This document shows, in pieces, positions 8,453 through 16,326 of a stretch of 29,408 nucleotides of DNA (its first letter is position 1; the number at the start of each line of letters is the position of its first letter). The translations under genes and the position numbers were made by a program. Origin of the DNA: DASUSH01 sp036375215 (GTDB taxonomy: Bacteria; Actinomycetota; Thermoleophilia; Solirubrobacterales; 70-9); the NCBI GenBank assembly GCA_036375215.1, contig DASUSH010000037.1, forward strand, positions 1 through 29,408. Direction: 5' to 3'. The notes under the pieces were generated by a model, which did no database searches, was not told the origin of the DNA, and worked only from the letters and a program-made list of their open reading frames with translations.

Positions 8453-8493
8453 ATTCCGAATTAGCGTGCGGGAATAAGGAGTCGGCGATCTAG
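8446..8493 (+). CDS. 15-codon minigene between GT2 and GT4
   Basis: ATG at 8446 directly follows the GT2 TAG, and the reading frame MGDSELACGNKESAI ends with TAG at 8491-8493, directly followed by the ATG of the GT4 gene. Its G+C content is 26 of 48, far below its surroundings, and it contains a TTA codon. It also carries AAGGAG at 8476-8481, a plausible ribosome-binding site for the ATG at 8494. It may be a leader or reinitiation peptide, or simply a spacer that happens to be open. No homology is recognised. Confidence 0.3.
   Translation: MGDSELACGNKESAI
8462..8481 (+). promoter_or_regulatory. -10-like TAGCGT and Shine-Dalgarno AAGGAG before 8494
   Basis: TAGCGT (8462-8467) fits TANNNT and AAGGAG (8476-8481) is a good ribosome-binding site 12 bases before ATG 8494. 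Both lie inside the AT-richer 48-base segment, so this insert may give the GT4 gene its own start signals. Confidence 0.35.
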
Positions 8494-8500
8494 ATGGGCG
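8489..8500. repeat. 12-bp direct repeat, copy 2 (TCTAGATGGGCG)
   Basis: Second identical copy of the repeat at 8441-8452. This copy includes the start codon of the GT4 gene at 8494. Confidence 0.8.
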
Positions 8501-9723
8501 GCGCCCCGATCCCGCCGATGCGGATCCTCACCGTCGGCAACATGTACCCGCCGCACCACCAGGGCGGTTACGAGGCGATCTGGCAGGGGGCCGTCCGGCA
8601 CCTGCGCCGGGCGGGCCACGAGGTCAGGGTGCTCACCACCGACCACCGCGAGCCCGGCGCCGGCGACGAAGTGGACGCCGGCGTCCACCGCGAGCTGCGC
8701 TGGTACTGGCGCGATCACGACTTCCCTCGCCTGGGCCGCCGCGAGCGGTTCCGGCTCGAGCGCGCGAACGCCGCCGTCTTCGACCGGCACCTCGCCGATT
8801 TCGCCCCCGACGTGGTCGGCTGGTGGGCGATGGGGGGCATGTCGCTGTCCCTGATCGAGCGGGCGAGGCGCGCCGGGCTCGCGGCCCACGCGGTCGTCTG
8901 CGACGCGTGGACGGTGTACGCGCCCGAGGTCGACGGCTGGACGCGGATGTTCGCCGGCCGGCCCGGGGCGGCCCGCGTCGCGGAGTGGGCGGGGGGGATC
9001 CCGGCGCGCGTCGACCTGGCGGCACTGGGCCCCTTCCTGTTCCTCAGCCGGGCCCTGTTCGACGAGGCTCGCGAGCGCTGGCCCGGACTGGAGGGCGAGG
9101 TCGGGCACCGCGGCCCGGATCGCGACCTGTTCCCGGCCGCGCCGCCGGCCGCCGAGTGGGGCTGGCGCCTCCTCTACGTGGGCCGGGTCGACCCCCGCAA
9201 GGGCATCGACACCGCGATCGCCGCGCTCGCCGAGCTCGGGCCGGAGGCGACGCTCGCGGTCTACGGGCGCGGTGACCCCGGCCACCGCGAGGAGCTCCGC
9301 GCGCTGGCCGCGAGGCTCGGGGTCGCCGAGCGCGTCGAGTTCGCCGAGGCGCCGCGGGACCGGCTCGCGAGCGTCTACGCGGGGGCCGACGCCCTCGTCT
9401 TCCCGGTCGCCTGGCCCGAGCCCTGGGGCCTCGTCCCGCTCGAGGCGATGTCGGTGGGGCGGCCCGTGGTCGCCACGGGCACGGGCGGCTCGGGCGAGTA
9501 CCTGCGCGACGGCGAGAACTGCCTGCGCTTCGATCCCGCTGAGGGCCCGTCCGCGCTCGCCGCCGCGCTCCGCCGGCTCGCGGCCGAGCCCGGCCTGCGC
9601 GAGCGGCTGCGGGCGGGCGGCCTCGAGACCGTCGAGCGCCTCGAGCGCCGGCCGTTCGACGTGGAGGTCGAACGGCTCTGCGCGCGAGCGCTCAGCTCGC
9701 CGGGCTCTTCGAGGCGTGGATGA
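8494..9723 (+). CDS. Family 4 glycosyltransferase
   Basis: A 409-residue GT-B enzyme, ATG 8494 (an ATG at 8518, giving MRILTVGNMYPPHHQGGYE, is a strong alternative because homologous proteins usually start at that strand). The N-terminal domain has the YPPHHQGGYE acceptor loop. The C-terminal domain has LLYVGRVDPRKGIDTAIAAL, the usual GT4 phosphate-side segment, and EPWGLVPLE (E309, E317) as the EX7E pair, followed by GRPVVATGTGGSGEYL. It would add a sugar to a lipid-linked intermediate in the cytosol. Its last 32 bases overlap the convergent methyltransferase gene. The gene is preceded by an unusual amber-bounded spacer. Confidence 0.9.
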   Translation: MGGAPIPPMRILTVGNMYPPHHQGGYEAIWQGAVRHLRRAGHEVRVLTTDHREPGAGDEVDAGVHRELRWYWRDHDFPRLGRRERFRLERANAAVFDRHLADFAPDVVGWWAMGGMSLSLIERARRAGLAAHAVVCDAWTVYAPEVDGWTRMFAGRPGAARVAEWAGGIPARVDLAALGPFLFLSRALFDEARERWPGLEGEVGHRGPDRDLFPAAPPAAEWGWRLLYVGRVDPRKGIDTAIAALAELGPEATLAVYGRGDPGHREELRALAARLGVAERVEFAEAPRDRLASVYAGADALVFPVAWPEPWGLVPLEAMSVGRPVVATGTGGSGEYLRDGENCLRFDPAEGPSALAAALRRLAAEPGLRERLRAGGLETVERLERRPFDVEVERLCARALSSPGSSRRG

Positions 9724-10423
9724 CCACGTGCGGCACGGAGAAGCCCTCGGTCGAGCGGAGCTTGAACCGGCCCTTGGCCTCCACCGCGTCGAATCCCGCG
9801 GTCCACATCATCGCGCGCCAGGCGCGCACGCTCGGGCGCCAGAAGACCACGGCCGAGGGGTCGTCGGCGCGGTAGCGGGAGACGGCGAAGGGGAGCAGGC
9901 TCGAGGGCCGGTCGTACTCCTCGGCGGAGATGAAGGTGCCGGTGCAGAGCTCGGCGATCCGCTCGAGCGCGAGCAGCTGGTCGCGCAGGTGGATCAGGAC
10001 CGAGCCGCAGAAGACCAGGTCGAAGTGCCCGAGCTCCTCCGGCGTCGCGTCGTAGATGCTGCGCACGACCCGCTCGACCCGGGAGCCGAGCGCCTCCCGC
10101 GCGATCGCGAAGCCCGCCCCGCGGGCGCGGTCCGGGAACGTCTCCGGGCGGCGCCGCGGCGGCCAGTCGAGCTCGCGCTCGTCGTCGAGGTCGAGGGCCA
10201 CGACCTCGGCCCCGCGCCGCTCCATCTCGAACGCCCAGAACCCGTCCCAGGTGCCGACGTCGAGCGCGCGCATCCCGTCCATCCGCTCGGGCAGCCCGTA
10301 GCGCGGGACGTAGGGGCGCAGGTCGAACCAGCCCGGGGTCGTCTTCCCCGGGGCGAGCTCGATCGTGTGGTACCAGTGCAGCGACGCGACGCGGTCTGTC
10401 AGCTTGGGATCGGTCACCGGCAT
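9692..10423 (-). CDS. CmoB-like class I SAM-dependent methyltransferase
   Basis: A 243-residue protein. The N-terminal SLHWYHTIELAPG and TPGWFD resemble the entry segment of CmoB/Methyltransf_9-type enzymes. MRALDVGTWDGFWAFEMERRG is SAM motif I with its following helix, VVALDLDD is motif II, and FDLVFCGSVLIHLRDQ is motif IV. The family was first defined on a tRNA wobble-uridine enzyme, but many relatives sit in glycan or natural-product clusters, and the location here favours a small-molecule or sugar substrate. A TAGCCT hexamer 6 bases before ATG 10423 supports the start. It converges on the GT4 gene with a 32-base 3' overlap. Confidence 0.82.
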   Translation of the reverse strand: MPVTDPKLTDRVASLHWYHTIELAPGKTTPGWFDLRPYVPRYGLPERMDGMRALDVGTWDGFWAFEMERRGAEVVALDLDDERELDWPPRRRPETFPDRARGAGFAIAREALGSRVERVVRSIYDATPEELGHFDLVFCGSVLIHLRDQLLALERIAELCTGTFISAEEYDRPSSLLPFAVSRYRADDPSAVVFWRPSVRAWRAMMWTAGFDAVEAKGRFKLRSTEGFSVPHVVIHASKSPAS

Positions 10424-10429
10424 CGGCGC

Positions 10430-10435
10430 AGGCTA
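10430..10435 (-). promoter_or_regulatory. Leaderless-type -10 (TAGCCT) for the gene starting at 10423
   Basis: TAGCCT fits TANNNT and ends 6 bases before ATG 10423, so the transcript should begin at the start codon. No ribosome-binding site lies between. Confidence 0.55.
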
Positions 10436-10532
10436 GATGGTTCGGGGCGCGCCCCCGCGCGCGCGTGGGTTCGACCACCCAGAGCGTGGAAAAGTCAACG
10501 CGCGTGGCGAGCCGATGCGAACGCGCCGGCGC

Positions 10533-11990
10533 CTACGCCGTCGGCTCGACCTTGACCGCCAGCCGGGCGGAGTCGTCGATCGGTTGCAGCTCGGGCGCCG
10601 CGGGGTCGCCGGCGAAGTACTCGTCGACCGCCTGCCGGGCGCCCGCGAACTCCCCGTAGTCGTCGATGATGAGCACGCCGCCCGGCGCCAGCCGCGGGTA
10701 GAGGTGCTCGAGCTCGTGCCGGGTCGACTCGTAGAAATCCGTGTCGAGGCGCAGCAGGGCGAGCTCGGCCGGGGCCTCCGCGGGGAGCGTCTCCTCGACC
10801 CGCCCGCGGACGAAGTGCAGCTTCTCGGGCGGGTAGCCGGTCGCCTCGACCGTCGCCCGCACCTCCTCCTCGGTGAAGACGTCCGGATCGAAGTACTCGG
10901 GCCAGGGCCGGCCCCCGGTCCGCTCCCAGAGCTCCCGGACGGCGCCGTCGCGCTCGCTCGGCTCGGTCATCCCCTCGAAGGTGTCGTAGAGGTAGATCTC
11001 GCGGTCGGCCGCGCCGATCTCCTGGAGCGTGGCGATCATCGCCACGATCGAGCCGCCGCGCCAGACGCCGCACTCGGCGAAGGCCCCGGGGACCCCCTCA
11101 CCGGCGAGGCGGCGAACCGCGGCGACCAGCGCGAGCAGGCGCGGGACGCCCGTCAGCGAGTTCGGGAACGCACGCTCGACGATGCGCCGGTCGGCGGGGT
11201 CGATCGAGGCCCGCTCCTCCTCGGGCAGCCCGGCGAAGGCGCGCTCGACCGCCTCGGCGCCCCACATCGCGCCGGGCTCGCGCTTGCGCAGGAGGACGAG
11301 GCAGTGAACGGTGCCCTCGCCGGTGACGCGCTCGACCACCATCCCCGCTCCGCGCGCGGCGGCGCTCACCTCTTCGAGGTCGACCGAGGAGCCGAGCCAG
11401 GCCGGGTGGTCCTGGCCCCCCGGCGAGCGCCCGAGGACCGCCCGCAGGCGCGCGAGCGCCCGCCGCGCCGGCGACGGCCGGCGGTGGAGCTCGGGCTGGT
11501 CGGAGACGCCGAGCGCCGCCCAGCCGCCGGGGCGGAGAACGCGGCCGATCTCGCCGACGTACCCGAGCGTGATCCGCGGATCGGGGATGTGGTGGAAGAC
11601 GACGAGCGAGACGCAGGCGTCGGCGCTCTCGGTCTCGATCGGCGCCAGGCTCTCGCCGTCGCCGTGCAGCCACTCGACCCCCTCGAGACCGGGGTTGAGA
11701 TCGCGGGCGCGCTCGAGCATCCTCGCCGAGACGTCGATCGCTCGAACCCCGGCGCCGCGCTCGGCCAGCGCCCGGGTGATCCGCCCGATTCCGCAGCCGA
11801 TGTCGACCACCGTCTCGCCCTCGCCGACCTCGACGCCGAGCGATCGCTCGATCATCGCCAGGGCCTCCCGGCCGCCTGCCCAGAAGCGCTCGAGGTCGGG
11901 GGAGCCGTAGTCGAGCCTGTTGTCGACGAAGTAGAACGCGTCCTCGTCGGCGCGGGCGTCCCAGAACTCCTGCATCGATGTGTCCGCCAT
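10533..11990 (-). CDS. Two-domain methyltransferase: Methyltransf_11 fused to TylF/macrocin O-methyltransferase
   Basis: A 485-residue protein with two SAM-dependent domains. The first (about 55-235) has VVDIGCGIGR (61-70), AIDVS, and VSLVVFHHIPDP, as in Methyltransf_11. The second (about 275-485) is TylF-like: AECGVWRGGS (305-314), YDTFEGM (335-341), LRLDTDFY (413-420) and IDDYGEFAGARQAVDEYF (from 442), which contain the Asp residues that bind Mg2+ in TylF/MycF sugar O-methyltransferases. Known TylF enzymes are stand-alone proteins of about 250 residues, so the fusion is unusual. The second domain is paralogous to the 15526-16314 gene. It probably methylates two positions of one sugar, which is inference. 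ATG at 11990 is the likely start. Confidence 0.88.
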   Translation of the reverse strand: MADTSMQEFWDARADEDAFYFVDNRLDYGSPDLERFWAGGREALAMIERSLGVEVGEGETVVDIGCGIGRITRALAERGAGVRAIDVSARMLERARDLNPGLEGVEWLHGDGESLAPIETESADACVSLVVFHHIPDPRITLGYVGEIGRVLRPGGWAALGVSDQPELHRRPSPARRALARLRAVLGRSPGGQDHPAWLGSSVDLEEVSAAARGAGMVVERVTGEGTVHCLVLLRKREPGAMWGAEAVERAFAGLPEEERASIDPADRRIVERAFPNSLTGVPRLLALVAAVRRLAGEGVPGAFAECGVWRGGSIVAMIATLQEIGAADREIYLYDTFEGMTEPSERDGAVRELWERTGGRPWPEYFDPDVFTEEEVRATVEATGYPPEKLHFVRGRVEETLPAEAPAELALLRLDTDFYESTRHELEHLYPRLAPGGVLIIDDYGEFAGARQAVDEYFAGDPAAPELQPIDDSARLAVKVEPTA

Positions 11991-12036
11991 GGGGTCGCGG
12001 ACTATCCCACAGCCGTCCGGGGCCGCCGATCCGCGC

Positions 12037-12045
12037 TGTTACCGT
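12037..12045 (+). promoter_or_regulatory. Extended -10 (TGTTACCGT) for the flippase gene
   Basis: TG-N-TACCGT is an extended -10 with TANNNT core at 12040-12045, 12 bases before ATG 12058. Expected transcription start is within about 6 bases of the start codon. Confidence 0.5.
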
Positions 12046-12057
12046 CTTTTCGCGACG

Positions 12058-13659
12058 ATGACCGGAGCGGCCGAACCGAGCGCACGGCGGCCTCCCGAGG
12101 ACCCGCCTGTCGAGCCCCCAGCGCTCTCACCCGGGGTCGACGAGACGGCGCCGGCGCTGGAGCCGTACGGCGGCCGCTTCGACCTGCGCGGCCGGGGCCT
12201 GCGCGGGCACGCCGCCCGCGGGGTGATCGTCAACTCCGCCTTCCAGGTCGGCCTGGTGGGGCTCGGCCTCGTCCGCAACATCGGTGTCGCCGCCTTCCTG
12301 ACCGCCGCCCAGTTCGGCTTCTGGGGGCTGATCGTGACGATCCTGCTCACCCTGATCTGGCTGAAGCAGGTCGGCATCGGGGACAAGTACATCCAGCAGG
12401 ACGACCCCGACCAGGAGGCCGCGTTCCAGAAGGCGTTCACGCTCGAGCTCGCCTACAGCGCCTGCTTCTTCGCGCTCTTCGTGCTCGCGCTGCCGCTCTT
12501 CGCGCTGATCTACGACCGCACGGACATCCTGCTCCCGGGGCTGCTCCTCTCGATCATCGTGCTGACCAGCGCCCTGCAGGCGCCGGTCTGGATCGCCTAC
12601 CGGCAGATGCGCTTCGTCCGCCAGCGGCTGATCGAGTCGGTCGACCCGGTCGTCTCGACGGCGCTCGTGATCGGCCTCGCGATCGCCGGGTACGGCTACT
12701 GGTCGCTCGTGATCGGGATCGTCGCCGGGTCTCTGTTCGGCGCGGTCGTCGCCCTCGCGAGCTGCCCGTACCGGATCCGCCTGCGCTACGAGCGCGGCAC
12801 CTTCCGGGACTACATCAGCTTCTCGTGGCCGCTCCTGGCGGGCAGCGTCAGCGCGCTGATCGCCGTCCAGGGCACCGTGATCGTCGGCAACTACACGATC
12901 GGGCTCGCCGGGATCGGCGCGATCGGGCTCGCGGGGCAGGTCGCGCGATTCTCCGACCAGGTGGACGGGATCGTCAGCCGCACGATCTACCCGGCGGTCT
13001 GCGCGGTGAAGGACCGCATCGGCGTGCTCGAGGAGACCTTCGTCAAGTCGAACCGCCTCGCGCTGATGTGGGGGGTCCCGTTCGGTCTCTCCCTCGCGCT
13101 CTTCGCTCCCGACCTGGTCACCTACGTGCTCGGCGAGACGTGGCGCCCGGCGGAGTTCCTGTTGCAGGCTTTCGGCGTGATCTTCGCGGTCCGCCAGGTG
13201 GGCTTCAACTGGACCCTCTTCGTCTACGCGCTCGGCGACACCCGCCCGGTCGCCGTCGAGGGGGCCTTCGTCGTGATCGCATTCGCGCTGGTCACGGCGC
13301 CGATGCTGATCGTCGTCGGGGTCGACGGCTACGCGGCGGGCGCCGCGGCGACGGTCGCCGCCCAGCTCGCGGTCCGCGCCTACTACCTGCACCGGATCTT
13401 CAGCGGATTCGGGTTCTTCACCCACCTGGTGCGGGCTTTCCTCCCAAGCGTCGCCGCGGTCGCCGCCGTGCTCGCGCTGCGCGCCCTCACCGGCGGCGAG
13501 CGCACCCTCGAGCTGTTCCTCGCCGAGCTCGCGATCTACGTCGCGCTGACGGCGATCGCGACCTTCGCGTTCGAGCGCCGCCTGCTCGGCGAGATGATCG
13601 GCTACCTGCGCCGCGCCGGCGCGCCGTCCGGCGTCGAGCGCGAGCCCGTCGCGGCCTAG
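12058..13659 (+). CDS. Wzx-type oligosaccharide flippase (polysaccharide biosynthesis protein)
   Basis: A 533-residue integral membrane protein of the MATE/MVF-like (MOP) superfamily. About 45 proline-rich N-terminal residues precede RGVIVNSAFQVGLVGLGLVRN, the typical first helix of Wzx/RfbX proteins. Around a dozen or more hydrophobic segments follow, with short polar links (QVARFSDQVDGIVSRTIYP and FVKSNRLALMWGVPFG are typical mid-protein flippase segments), and a basic cytosolic tail. It should translocate a polyprenyl-diphosphate-linked oligosaccharide across the membrane, linking the cytosolic GT2/GT4 steps with external processing. It stands alone, divergent from the fused methyltransferase with a 67-base gap. 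ATG 12058 is chosen over upstream frames because the promoter lies just before it. Confidence 0.88.
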   Translation: MTGAAEPSARRPPEDPPVEPPALSPGVDETAPALEPYGGRFDLRGRGLRGHAARGVIVNSAFQVGLVGLGLVRNIGVAAFLTAAQFGFWGLIVTILLTLIWLKQVGIGDKYIQQDDPDQEAAFQKAFTLELAYSACFFALFVLALPLFALIYDRTDILLPGLLLSIIVLTSALQAPVWIAYRQMRFVRQRLIESVDPVVSTALVIGLAIAGYGYWSLVIGIVAGSLFGAVVALASCPYRIRLRYERGTFRDYISFSWPLLAGSVSALIAVQGTVIVGNYTIGLAGIGAIGLAGQVARFSDQVDGIVSRTIYPAVCAVKDRIGVLEETFVKSNRLALMWGVPFGLSLALFAPDLVTYVLGETWRPAEFLLQAFGVIFAVRQVGFNWTLFVYALGDTRPVAVEGAFVVIAFALVTAPMLIVVGVDGYAAGAAATVAAQLAVRAYYLHRIFSGFGFFTHLVRAFLPSVAAVAAVLALRALTGGERTLELFLAELAIYVALTAIATFAFERRLLGEMIGYLRRAGAPSGVEREPVAA

Positions 13660-13718
13660 GCCCCGGCGCAAGCGTCAAGAACGTGGGCCTGGCCACGCGA
13701 TGGGTGGGCGAATCGACT

Positions 13719-14522
13719 TCATGGCTTGAGGGAACCGCGCTCCTCGGCCGCGAGCCGCGCCTTCATCGCCGGCCGCAGCCGGCGGAAGACCCGGGTCAGC
13801 TCGTCGTCCGCGGGCAGGAGCGCGTAGGTGTCGAGGAACTCCTCGAGGATCTCGTAGCCGAGGCCGGCGAGCCGGTCGCGGCATCCGTCGCGGTCGGCGG
13901 CGCTCAGGTGGTAGTGCTCGTAGACGACGAGGCGCGGGCGGCGCGCCTCGATGTCCGCCTGGCGCAGGATCGCCGCGTCGGAGCCCTCGGTGTCGATCGC
14001 GAGCAGGTCGATGCGCTCGATCCCGTTGCGGCGGCAGAGTCCCTCGAAGGTCTCGCAGGGGACCTCGGTGACGACGAGCCGGTCCTCGATCCCCGGGATC
14101 TCGCGGTGGCGCAGCACGGTCTCGCGGCTGAACGAGCCGATCGCGTCGTACCAGCTCGGCAGCTCGGCGAGCTCCGCGGGATCGGCCTCGGCGAGGTGGT
14201 GGAACGGCAGGCGGCCCTCGCGGTCGGCGATCGCGACGTTCTCCAGCGCGACGCCGTCGAGGTGCCCGTAGCTCCGCTCGAGCCGCGCGAACACGTACGG
14301 GACCGGCTCGACCATCACCCCCCGCCAGCGGCCCGAGAGGATGTGCGGGCGCAGGTCGTCGTACTGCGACCCGTCGTTTGAGCCGATCTCGACGAACCAC
14401 GCTTCCGGATGGGCCTCGGCGAAGGCCGCGAGCAGCCGCCGGCCGGCGCTGCGCCGCTCGAAGCGCTGCCAGCGCAGCCGGTCCCGCAGGCGCCGCGCGC
14501 GCCGCGAGATCGCCGCGCTCAT
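13719..14522 (-). CDS. FkbM-family SAM-dependent methyltransferase
   Basis: A 267-residue protein. WFVEIGSNDGSQYDDL (42-57) is the FkbM motif I, GVMVEPVPYVFARLER (68-83) follows with the conserved Glu-Pro, ENVAIADREG lies at 94-103, and DLLAIDTEGSDAAIL (172-186) is the diagnostic ID.EG segment. LVVYEHYHLS follows. FkbM enzymes methylate hydroxyls on sugars or secondary metabolites. The ATG at 14522 overlaps the TGA of the upstream GT2 by 4 bases (ATGA), so this is the last gene of a three-gene minus-strand operon (TylF, GtrB-like GT2, FkbM). Confidence 0.9.
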   Translation of the reverse strand: MSAAISRRARRLRDRLRWQRFERRSAGRRLLAAFAEAHPEAWFVEIGSNDGSQYDDLRPHILSGRWRGVMVEPVPYVFARLERSYGHLDGVALENVAIADREGRLPFHHLAEADPAELAELPSWYDAIGSFSRETVLRHREIPGIEDRLVVTEVPCETFEGLCRRNGIERIDLLAIDTEGSDAAILRQADIEARRPRLVVYEHYHLSAADRDGCRDRLAGLGYEILEEFLDTYALLPADDELTRVFRRLRPAMKARLAAEERGSLKP

Positions 14523-15523
14523 CCCGGCGGCGGCCCGCCCGAGGGCGCCGGCTCGTCGGCCTCGTCGGCCGGAGGGGCGACGGGCGCCGCCGCCCCGACG
14601 TTGCGACGCTCGCTGACGACGTAGAGCGGCCGCCGCTTCACCTCGTCGTAGATGCGGCTGATGTACTCGCCGATGATCCCCAGGAAGATCAGCTGGATGC
14701 CGCCGAGCAGGAGGATCGCGAAGAGCAGGGTCGACACCCCCTCGACGTAGAAGCCGAGCACCCGGTTCACGATCACGTACGGGATCCCGAGGAAGGCGAG
14801 GAAGGAGATCGCGAACCCGGCGATCGTCGCCACCTGGAGCGGCACCCGCGAGAACGACGAGAGCGCGTCGAGGGAGATCCTGAACAGGGTCCGCCAGCGG
14901 TAGCGGGTCGACCCGGCGTAGCGGGGGTCGCGGTCGTAGGGCACCGAGCTCTGGTCGAACCCCACCCAGACGACCATCCCGCGCAGGAAGCGGCTGCGCT
15001 CCGGCATCCGGCGAAGCGCCTCCACGGCGCGCCGGTCGAGCAGGCGGAAGTCACCGGCCCCGGCCGGGATCTCGAGCTGGGCGAGCCGGGAGAAGAGCGA
15101 GGAGAACCAGCGCGCGGTGGTGAGCTTCGCGCGGCTCTCGCCAGCGCGCTCGCGGCGGACCGCGTAGACGACATCCGAGCCCTCGCGCCAGCGCTCGATC
15201 AGCTCGTCGATCAGCTCGGGCGGGTCCTGGAGGTCCGCGTCGATCGTCACCACCGCCTCGCCGCGGGCGTGGTCGAGTCCGGCGCTGACCGCCGCCTGGT
15301 AGCCGAAGTTCCGCGAGAGGTGGATCACGCGGACGCGCGGGTCCTCGGCCGCGAGCTGGTCGAGGATCGCCGGGCTCGAGTCGGTGGAGCCGTCGTCGAC
15401 GAGGATGAGCTCGAACTCGACGCCCTCGAGCGCCGCGCAGGTGCGCTCGTAGAAGGTCTCGAGCGTCTCCTCCTCGTCGAGGACGGGGGCGACGACGCTC
15501 AACGGCGTGGGCCGGGTGCGCAT
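14519..15523 (-). CDS. GtrB/DPM-synthase-like polyprenyl-phosphate glycosyltransferase
   Basis: A 334-residue GT2 of the dolichol-phosphate mannose synthase type. LSVVAPVLDEEETLE opens the fold, ILVDDGSTDSS (DDG at 43-45) and TIDADLQDPPELI (DAD 95-97) bind nucleotide and metal, and DFRLLDRRAVEAL and RFLRGMVVWVG (around 158-188) are family hallmarks. Two membrane helices at about 231-252 and 264-286 precede a basic cytosolic tail (IYDEVKRRPLYVV), the layout of GtrB/ArnC/YkcC proteins. It should load a sugar onto polyprenyl phosphate, producing the donor that GT-C membrane transferases use. That ties it to the GT-C-like proteins at 16500 and 20518. ATG 15523 lies two bases after the TylF stop. 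Confidence 0.92.
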   Translation of the reverse strand: MRTRPTPLSVVAPVLDEEETLETFYERTCAALEGVEFELILVDDGSTDSSPAILDQLAAEDPRVRVIHLSRNFGYQAAVSAGLDHARGEAVVTIDADLQDPPELIDELIERWREGSDVVYAVRRERAGESRAKLTTARWFSSLFSRLAQLEIPAGAGDFRLLDRRAVEALRRMPERSRFLRGMVVWVGFDQSSVPYDRDPRYAGSTRYRWRTLFRISLDALSSFSRVPLQVATIAGFAISFLAFLGIPYVIVNRVLGFYVEGVSTLLFAILLLGGIQLIFLGIIGEYISRIYDEVKRRPLYVVSERRNVGAAAPVAPPADEADEPAPSGGPPPG

Positions 15524-15525
15524 GG

Positions 15526-16314
15526 TCAGCCGGCCCCGTTCGCGGCGGGCCCGCCGTCGGGCTTGATCGCGACCCGCCCGGTGTAGTCGATGCGGTTGAG
15601 GAGCAGGCGCTCGCCGCTCGCCTCCAGGTACTCGTCGACGGCGCGCCGCGCCCCCTCGTAGTGGCCGTAGTCGTCGACGATCAGGACGCCGCGCCGGCTG
15701 AGCCGGGGGTAGAGGTGGGTGAGCTCGTGCTTGGTGGACGCGTACCAGTCGGTGTCGAGCCGGAGCAGCGCCAGCCGCTCGGGCGCGGTCCGGGGGATCG
15801 TCTCCTCGACCATCCCCTCGACGAGGTGGATCCGCTCCGGCGGGTAGCCGGTCGAGACGAGGTTCTCCCGGACGTCGGCGGCGGAGACCGCCGCCCAGCC
15901 GCGGTCGCGCTTGCGCTTCCAGCGCCGCCGCAGCGAGTAACCGTCGTAGGCGGAGTCGACGTCGCGCTCGCCGGGCTCGGGCATCCCGGTGAAGGTGTCG
16001 TAGAGGTAGAGATCGCGGTCGGCCGCGCCGAGGCGGATCAGGGTGAGGGCGACCGCCATCATGCTGCCGCCCTTCCAGACCCCGCACTCGGCGATGTCGC
16101 CCTCGATGCCGGCCTCGACCACGTACTCGGTCGAGTCGCAGAGCGCCGCGATCCGGGCGGCCCCGGTCAGCGTCTGCCGCCGGACCCGCTTGATCAGCGC
16201 GGTGAGCTCCTCGTCGTAATGCGGCGGCACCCGCGTCCCGAGCACGTGCTCGCCGCGCCACCGCCAGCCGGTCGCGAGCCTTCGAACGTCACGAATCGGG
16301 TCCCGAAGGGCCAT
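15526..16314 (-). CDS. TylF/MycF-type sugar O-methyltransferase
   Basis: A 262-residue protein with AECGVWKGGS (75-84), LYDTFTGMPEP (104-114), LLRLDTDWY (183-191) and IVDDYGHYEGARRAVDEYL (from 212). The LDTD and DDYG Asp residues correspond to the Mg2+ site of TylF/MycF. These enzymes methylate sugar hydroxyls in macrolides; no polyketide genes are nearby, so a cell-surface sugar is the likely substrate here. It is the first gene of the operon with the GtrB-like GT2 and FkbM, and its C-terminal domain is paralogous to residues 275-485 of the 10533-11990 protein. A TAGCCT hexamer 6 bases before ATG 16314 supports this start. Confidence 0.9.
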   Translation of the reverse strand: MALRDPIRDVRRLATGWRWRGEHVLGTRVPPHYDEELTALIKRVRRQTLTGAARIAALCDSTEYVVEAGIEGDIAECGVWKGGSMMAVALTLIRLGAADRDLYLYDTFTGMPEPGERDVDSAYDGYSLRRRWKRKRDRGWAAVSAADVRENLVSTGYPPERIHLVEGMVEETIPRTAPERLALLRLDTDWYASTKHELTHLYPRLSRRGVLIVDDYGHYEGARRAVDEYLEASGERLLLNRIDYTGRVAIKPDGGPAANGAG

Positions 16315-16320
16315 GGGGCG

Positions 16321-16326
16321 AGGCTA
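16321..16326 (-). promoter_or_regulatory. Leaderless-type -10 (TAGCCT) for the TylF operon
   Basis: TAGCCT fits TANNNT and ends 6 bases before ATG 16314. The outer TA of the left inverted-repeat arm (16325-16348) is shared with this hexamer; CGAACGTT lies upstream in the region where a -35 element is expected. Confidence 0.55.

Noticed and set aside
8443..8493. Amber readthrough to produce a GT2-GT4 fusion
   Set aside because: In-frame layout permits it, but no recoding signal or amber-suppressor evidence exists in the window; kept only as a minor idea within the minigene finding.
10437..14381. A 1314-codon open frame on the + strand crossing several genes
   Set aside because: It lies opposite the TylF-fusion and FkbM genes and out of frame through the flippase. 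Its composition (Arg, Asp, Gly, Ala-rich with no motifs) is that of a GC-rich shadow frame.
13719..16314. Macrolide or polyketide biosynthetic cluster suggested by FkbM and TylF names
   Set aside because: No polyketide synthase, NRPS or typical tailoring genes; neighbours are GT2, flippase and GT-C, so a glycan is more likely.
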